DNA of 61,916 bases from Puia dinghuensis (GTDB taxonomy: Bacteria; Bacteroidota; Bacteroidia; Chitinophagales; Chitinophagaceae). The position numbers and the translations under genes are program-made. Positions 58,693-61,916 of the stretch are shown piece by piece. Every line of letters begins with the position of its first letter. Position 1 is the first letter of the stretch. Under the pieces are notes generated by a model. That model searched no databases. It worked only from the letters and a program-made list of their open reading frames with translations, and was not told the DNA's origin. The DNA lies in the NCBI GenBank assembly GCA_026225275.1, contig JAMFSL010000239.1:1-61916 (forward strand), given 5' to 3'.

Positions 58693-59217
58693 ATGACATC
58701 CACACAAGCCCTCGCATTGATCGATAACCCACTCGTCAGGGCGCTCCCGCATCCCACGCGCTGGGCCGATCTCGGCTGCGGATCGGGTCTGTTCACCCTG
58801 ACCCTCGCCGGCATGCTTCAACCGGGCAGTACCGTCTATGCCATCGACCGCTATCCTACCATCGCGCAACAGCAAACCGCCAACGGAGTTTCCATCGAGC
58901 CCCAAACCGCCGACTTCGTGAAAGATCATCTCACCTTCAAAAATATCGACGGTATCCTCATGGCCAACTCCTTTCATTATGTAAAGAATAAACTGGACTT
59001 GCTCTCGAAACTACAATCGATCCTCTCGCCAAACAATACGTTTGTCATCGTAGAATACGATAGGACAAAGTCCGTTCCTATCTGGGTTCCCCACCCGCTG
59101 AGCTTCGCCTTGCTCCAACCCCTCTTTCGCAATGCAGGTTATTCCTCCATTACCCGGCTCGGGGAAATGCCTTCCGCCTTCGGCGGTAGCAACCTTTACG
59201 GGGCGATCATCAACTAA
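58693..59217 (+). CDS. SAM-dependent methyltransferase
   Basis: A 174-residue compact class I methyltransferase. Motif I is W-A-D-L-G-C-G-S-G-L-F-T-L, then V-Y-A-I-D-R-Y, I-D-G-I-L-M-A-N-S-F-H-Y and L-S-P-N-N-T-F-V-I-V-E-Y. It ends G-G-S-N-L-Y-G-A-I. The fold lacks added substrate-binding domains, so the substrate is open. It is divergent from the CHxxW protein with 86 bp between. Confidence 0.88.
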   Translation: MTSTQALALIDNPLVRALPHPTRWADLGCGSGLFTLTLAGMLQPGSTVYAIDRYPTIAQQQTANGVSIEPQTADFVKDHLTFKNIDGILMANSFHYVKNKLDLLSKLQSILSPNNTFVIVEYDRTKSVPIWVPHPLSFALLQPLFRNAGYSSITRLGEMPSAFGGSNLYGAIIN

Positions 59218-59266
59218 AAAAACCAAAGTTCCCGGGTCGCTATCCGTTGAGGAAGACACCGATGTT

Positions 59267-59797
59267 TTACTGAATAGAAAAATTATAGAACTTGCTCACC
59301 GTCGCATAATCCCAGGAATCCGGAACACTCACCCCACCCGGAACAATGATAAATCGGTATTGCAAAGCATCGCCCAGCGTAATACTGGCGGAATTATCCG
59401 CCGTAAACCGGGTAATAGTGATCGACCCCACGTTAGGAATAAAAGATATGGTGCTGACCGCGGCACCGGCATCCGAGGTGTAAGGCAGCGGGAATACGCC
59501 GGCGCCAAAATTAAAATATACCATGATTGTTGCACTGTTGAGGTCAGCACTAGTGAGTGAGGGCGCCGCTAATGTTGCCACATCCAGCTTCGAACCATCG
59601 ATCGTAGTATCCCTGAAATTCGTAGCATCATTCCAGGCCGAATAGATCACATTCGCTGTGCCGGTGTCTCCCTTCGGGCCCTGAGCACCGGTACTACCCT
59701 GCGAACCCGTCGCCCCTGTAGCGCCCGTCGGGCCCGTCTTTGAACAACTGATAAAGACGATACATAAAACGATGGCAGATAAAAATGTCTTTTTCAT
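59267..59797 (-). CDS. Collagen-like lipoprotein
   Basis: A 176-residue lipoprotein from ATG 59797 (M-K-K-T-F-L-S-A-I-V-L-C), lipobox region I-S-C. It contains eight G-x-y triplets (G-P-T-G-A-T-G-A-T-G-S-Q-G then G-P-K-G-D-T-G) and a beta-rich domain with W-N-D-A and D-S-W-D-Y-A-T-V near the end. Such short collagen-like stalks with a globular head are frequent in Bacteroidota surface lipoproteins. The frame extends upstream to 59887, but those residues do not fit a signal. Confidence 0.8.
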   Translation of the reverse strand: MKKTFLSAIVLCIVFISCSKTGPTGATGATGSQGSTGAQGPKGDTGTANVIYSAWNDATNFRDTTIDGSKLDVATLAAPSLTSADLNSATIMVYFNFGAGVFPLPYTSDAGAAVSTISFIPNVGSITITRFTADNSASITLGDALQYRFIIVPGGVSVPDSWDYATVSKFYNFSIQ

Positions 59798-59886
59798 AAC
59801 TCGCATGGTTTTTTGGTAAAGTCCGCAAGTTATGATGGACATTGGTGTTTGACAATACAACAATAGTGGTATGCCCACCCCCACCA

Positions 59887-61116
59887 CTAAGTAGTATTGG
59901 CGTTGTCATCCTTTTTCTTATCGTCTTTCTTCCGATCCTCCTTCGCTTTCTTTTTTTCCTCCTTCCGCACTTCCTTCTTACTCTTCTTCTCGACCTTGCC
60001 GTTCGTGATCTTCACCTGATCGACAGTATTCATATTGACAGAATTCTCCAGCGCTGGGTACAGCGCCTGGATAAATCCGTTGCGTAGGACCTGACTGATA
60101 ATATACCAGGTGTTGATATTCGGATCTCTCAAATCCCCCGAGAACTCGATTCGCGTTGCCGTCTGATCCTTGCCCTTATTCTTCACCACCCAATTAACAG
60201 CGCCTATCAGCGCCTCCCAAGCCAGCTTCAATGGATGATCCTTATCCTCTTTCCAGTTGACTACCCGCAGGTCCTTGATGATGGGCTTCGCATACCCCGT
60301 GAGTTTATGATCTTTCGCCGCCGCCTCCGTATAGATGCTCAGGTTTCCCTGTTTCACATCGAACTTGCCATAGGCACTCAGGAAATCATTCAGCTTCGCT
60401 ACATCCATATCTAAAAGCTCCGCCTTCGCCTCAAAGGTAGGGATCGAATCCAGTGCATTCAGCTTCATATGCAGATTCGCATGGCCGCCATAAATACCGC
60501 TGCAGGTAGCCTCCACAGAAGAAGGCAGCTCGACTTTTTGTTTTAGGGCATTCGACAGATTCGTCGCGAGGATGTGGATGTCCGTTGCAAAAATATTGAC
60601 CTTCGGATTGCTATAGAAATCGAGATAGTGAACTTCACCATCCATGATCTCAAAACGGTTTATTTTCAAAGGCATCAGCTTGCCCACTACTGCCGTCCAG
60701 CTCTGTGTCGGGATCTCCGTCTGTGAAGTTTCTTTGGTCGGTCCCTTGGCGAAATTGATGATGGGATGAAGAACGATGATTTTGCCGACGAGACGGCGGT
60801 GGAACAGCGCGCGCCATTCGACCGACAGGTCGATTTTTTCTGCTGAGAAAAAAGGAACGGGTATTTTGCCACCCGTCTTATCCAGCTTAATGACTTTGAT
60901 GGTATACGCTCCACGGATCAGTGCCACATCGATATCATCCACATGCCCCGTATACCCGGGTATCGTCTGTAATTCCTTATTGACAAATCGGAGTAAGATG
61001 TAGGGGAGGGCGATGCGAAACGCAATCAGGATGACCAGTAGCGACCCCACCACAATCCACACTATCCTCCGTCGCCGCCGCTGTTTCGGCGTCTTAGGCG
61101 CCTTCACCTTAACCAT
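59887..61116 (-). CDS. DUF748/AsmA-like inner-membrane protein
   Basis: A 409-residue protein with a basic start (K-Q-R-R-R-R-R), one membrane helix (about 18-40, I-V-W-I-V-V-G-S-L-L-V-I-L-I-A) and a large periplasmic beta-rich region (D-L-S-V-E-W-R-A-L-F, N-I-F-A-T-D-I-H-I-L). The tail is a 40-residue Lys/Glu/Asp-rich stretch. AsmA-like proteins are thought to carry lipids between membranes. Codon use is ordinary. It begins 137 bp from the divergent gene at 61254. Confidence 0.8.
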   Translation of the reverse strand: MVKVKAPKTPKQRRRRRIVWIVVGSLLVILIAFRIALPYILLRFVNKELQTIPGYTGHVDDIDVALIRGAYTIKVIKLDKTGGKIPVPFFSAEKIDLSVEWRALFHRRLVGKIIVLHPIINFAKGPTKETSQTEIPTQSWTAVVGKLMPLKINRFEIMDGEVHYLDFYSNPKVNIFATDIHILATNLSNALKQKVELPSSVEATCSGIYGGHANLHMKLNALDSIPTFEAKAELLDMDVAKLNDFLSAYGKFDVKQGNLSIYTEAAAKDHKLTGYAKPIIKDLRVVNWKEDKDHPLKLAWEALIGAVNWVVKNKGKDQTATRIEFSGDLRDPNINTWYIISQVLRNGFIQALYPALENSVNMNTVDQVKITNGKVEKKSKKEVRKEEKKKAKEDRKKDDKKKDDNANTT

Positions 61117-61253
61117 ACGCGTTTTCCTCTAGTATAGGCAAAGGCAATGCCATGGCTGCCTGCTCGCCCACAATGCCGGCCCTTTTAGAATCGGGCGTTC
61201 GCGCGTCCTCCTTTTAACACCTTATTTTGGGATAAAAACCTGAATTTTGCACC

Positions 61254-61757
61254 ATGCAACTATATACACTCGTCTTATTGTTCGCGCTTGCTCAACCCGC
61301 CATCCCTCGCACTGAACTGCCGCTTCCAGCGTCGGCCGCCCCCTCGGGCGTCCTCTGGCCCCCATCCGCCCGCGTCTCCGGCGTCGCCCGCCTAAAAGCC
61401 ACCGGCATGGGCATCCCTTATAATAATGATTTCAAACTGTCCTACGACCTCCACATCCACATCGATCCTACCGGCAAAGCCTCCATCGACGTCTCCTACC
61501 AGGGACACTCCACCACCGTCAAAGGAACTCTCGTCAACGACACCCTGATTCAATTGACCCTTGGCCAGAGCGTCCCCCAGAACTTCCAGGGCGACGGATT
61601 TTCCGCGTCCCTGACAGGCATCATCAAAAGCGGATTTCTAACCAACGTCAACTCCCAAATCCACATGTCCATCCACGTCGACGCCACCGGCAACGTCCTC
61701 TGGCAGGGTCTCACCATCCCCGTCACCGGTAAAGTCGAGACCGATACGCATAATTAG
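61254..61757 (+). CDS. Secreted hypothetical protein
   Basis: A 167-residue protein with a signal peptide (M-Q-L-Y-T-L-V-L-L-F-A-L-A-Q-P-A), a Pro-rich spacer and a beta-sheet domain (L-S-Y-D-L-H-I-H-I, then I-H-M-S-I-H-V-D-A-T-G). Pairs of H-I-H strands recur. I do not recognise a family. Its strongly pyrimidine-biased codons (many C-ending) match the most GC-rich genes here. Confidence 0.6.
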   Translation: MQLYTLVLLFALAQPAIPRTELPLPASAAPSGVLWPPSARVSGVARLKATGMGIPYNNDFKLSYDLHIHIDPTGKASIDVSYQGHSTTVKGTLVNDTLIQLTLGQSVPQNFQGDGFSASLTGIIKSGFLTNVNSQIHMSIHVDATGNVLWQGLTIPVTGKVETDTHN

Positions 61758-61791
61758 CGCGACGCATTCCGAGTCGACCCCACCCGCCCGC

Positions 61792-61916
61792 CTATTCCGC
61801 CTTCAAATTCTTTACGGGGTTTATTAGTGCCGTCCGTATCGCCTGTATACTCACCGTCGCCAGCGCAATCCCCAATACCATCACCCCCGCCGCCGCAAAA
61901 ATCCACCAGTCCATCG
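61792..61916 (-). CDS. FtsX/MacB-like permease, 3' end only
   Basis: The stop TAG is at 61792-61794. The visible 40 codons encode the last membrane helix (W-W-I-F-A-A-A-G-V-M-V-L-G-I-A-L) and the family end V-S-I-Q-A-I-R-T-A-L-I-N-P-V, then K-N-L-K-A-E. The rest of the gene lies to the right of the window. The match to the ends of four complete paralogues makes the call firm. Confidence 0.88.
   Translation of the reverse strand, partial: MDWWIFAAAGVMVLGIALATVSIQAIRTALINPVKNLKAE

Overview
The window looks like chromosomal DNA of a member of the Bacteroidota, most likely the family Chitinophagaceae. The signs are a type IX secretion C-terminal domain, CHxxW-type proteins, several 800-residue FtsX/MacB-like permeases without their own ATPase, tricorn and sortilin-like propeller enzymes, a HisKA_3 kinase with an N-x-N-Q type H-box, and BlaI/BlaR1-M56 pairs. 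Most genes sit in GC-rich DNA (a little above 50% by eye). Clearly AT-richer islands lie at about 6.0-7.2, 23.2-24.3, 32.3-34.5, 48.0-51.8 and 55.8-57.6 kb. No rRNA, tRNA, CRISPR array or complete insertion sequence was seen.

Layout. 0-9 kb: the 5' end of a PKD-domain protein, a NUDIX hydrolase, an OmpA/thrombospondin-type-3 outer-membrane protein, a LolA-like secreted protein, adenine deaminase, an Rpn/PD-(D/E)XK nuclease, and a methyltransferase divergent from an AraC regulator. 9-13 kb: BlaR1-like M56 protease and BlaI repressor with visible operators, then the first FtsX-type permease. 13-20 kb: a DoxX-like membrane protein, an ABC ATPase, a giant permease fused to a degenerate M1 peptidase, and an MBL-fold hydrolase. 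20-31 kb: YtxH protein, three more intact permeases, an SGNH esterase, and debris of a toxin-antitoxin-like pair, an Rpn nuclease and a fourth permease. 31-34.5 kb: small genes in an AT-rich island, including a two-gene module with a candidate ADP-ribosyltransferase-fold protein and its own repeat-rich promoter. 34.6-41 kb: tricorn protease and a sortilin-like propeller protein. 41-47 kb: a sigma-factor/thioredoxin chimera, a PRISE-type reductase, a DUF1080-cupredoxin fusion, a VOC protein, a HAD phosphatase, a GlpR-type regulator and an acyltransferase. 47-54 kb: a foreign-looking RidA, two orphan histidine kinases, an SDR, and a heavily deleted permease pseudogene ending in a 36-bp tandem array. 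54-62 kb: M28 peptidase, a duplicated block (small membrane protein plus CHxxW/T9SS protein, one copy decayed), serine acetyltransferase-like protein, methyltransferase, collagen-like lipoprotein, DUF748/AsmA-like protein, a secreted protein, and the 3' end of another permease.

Two themes stand out. First, the FtsX-type permease family is strongly expanded here (four complete, one running off the edge, two spliced pseudogenes and one short scar), and short tandem repeats sit at the edges of several members. Second, at least four pseudogenes kept both ends but lost internal segments out of frame, which suggests one recurring deletion process. The best candidate for an undescribed system is the two-gene module at 33.66-34.53 kb.
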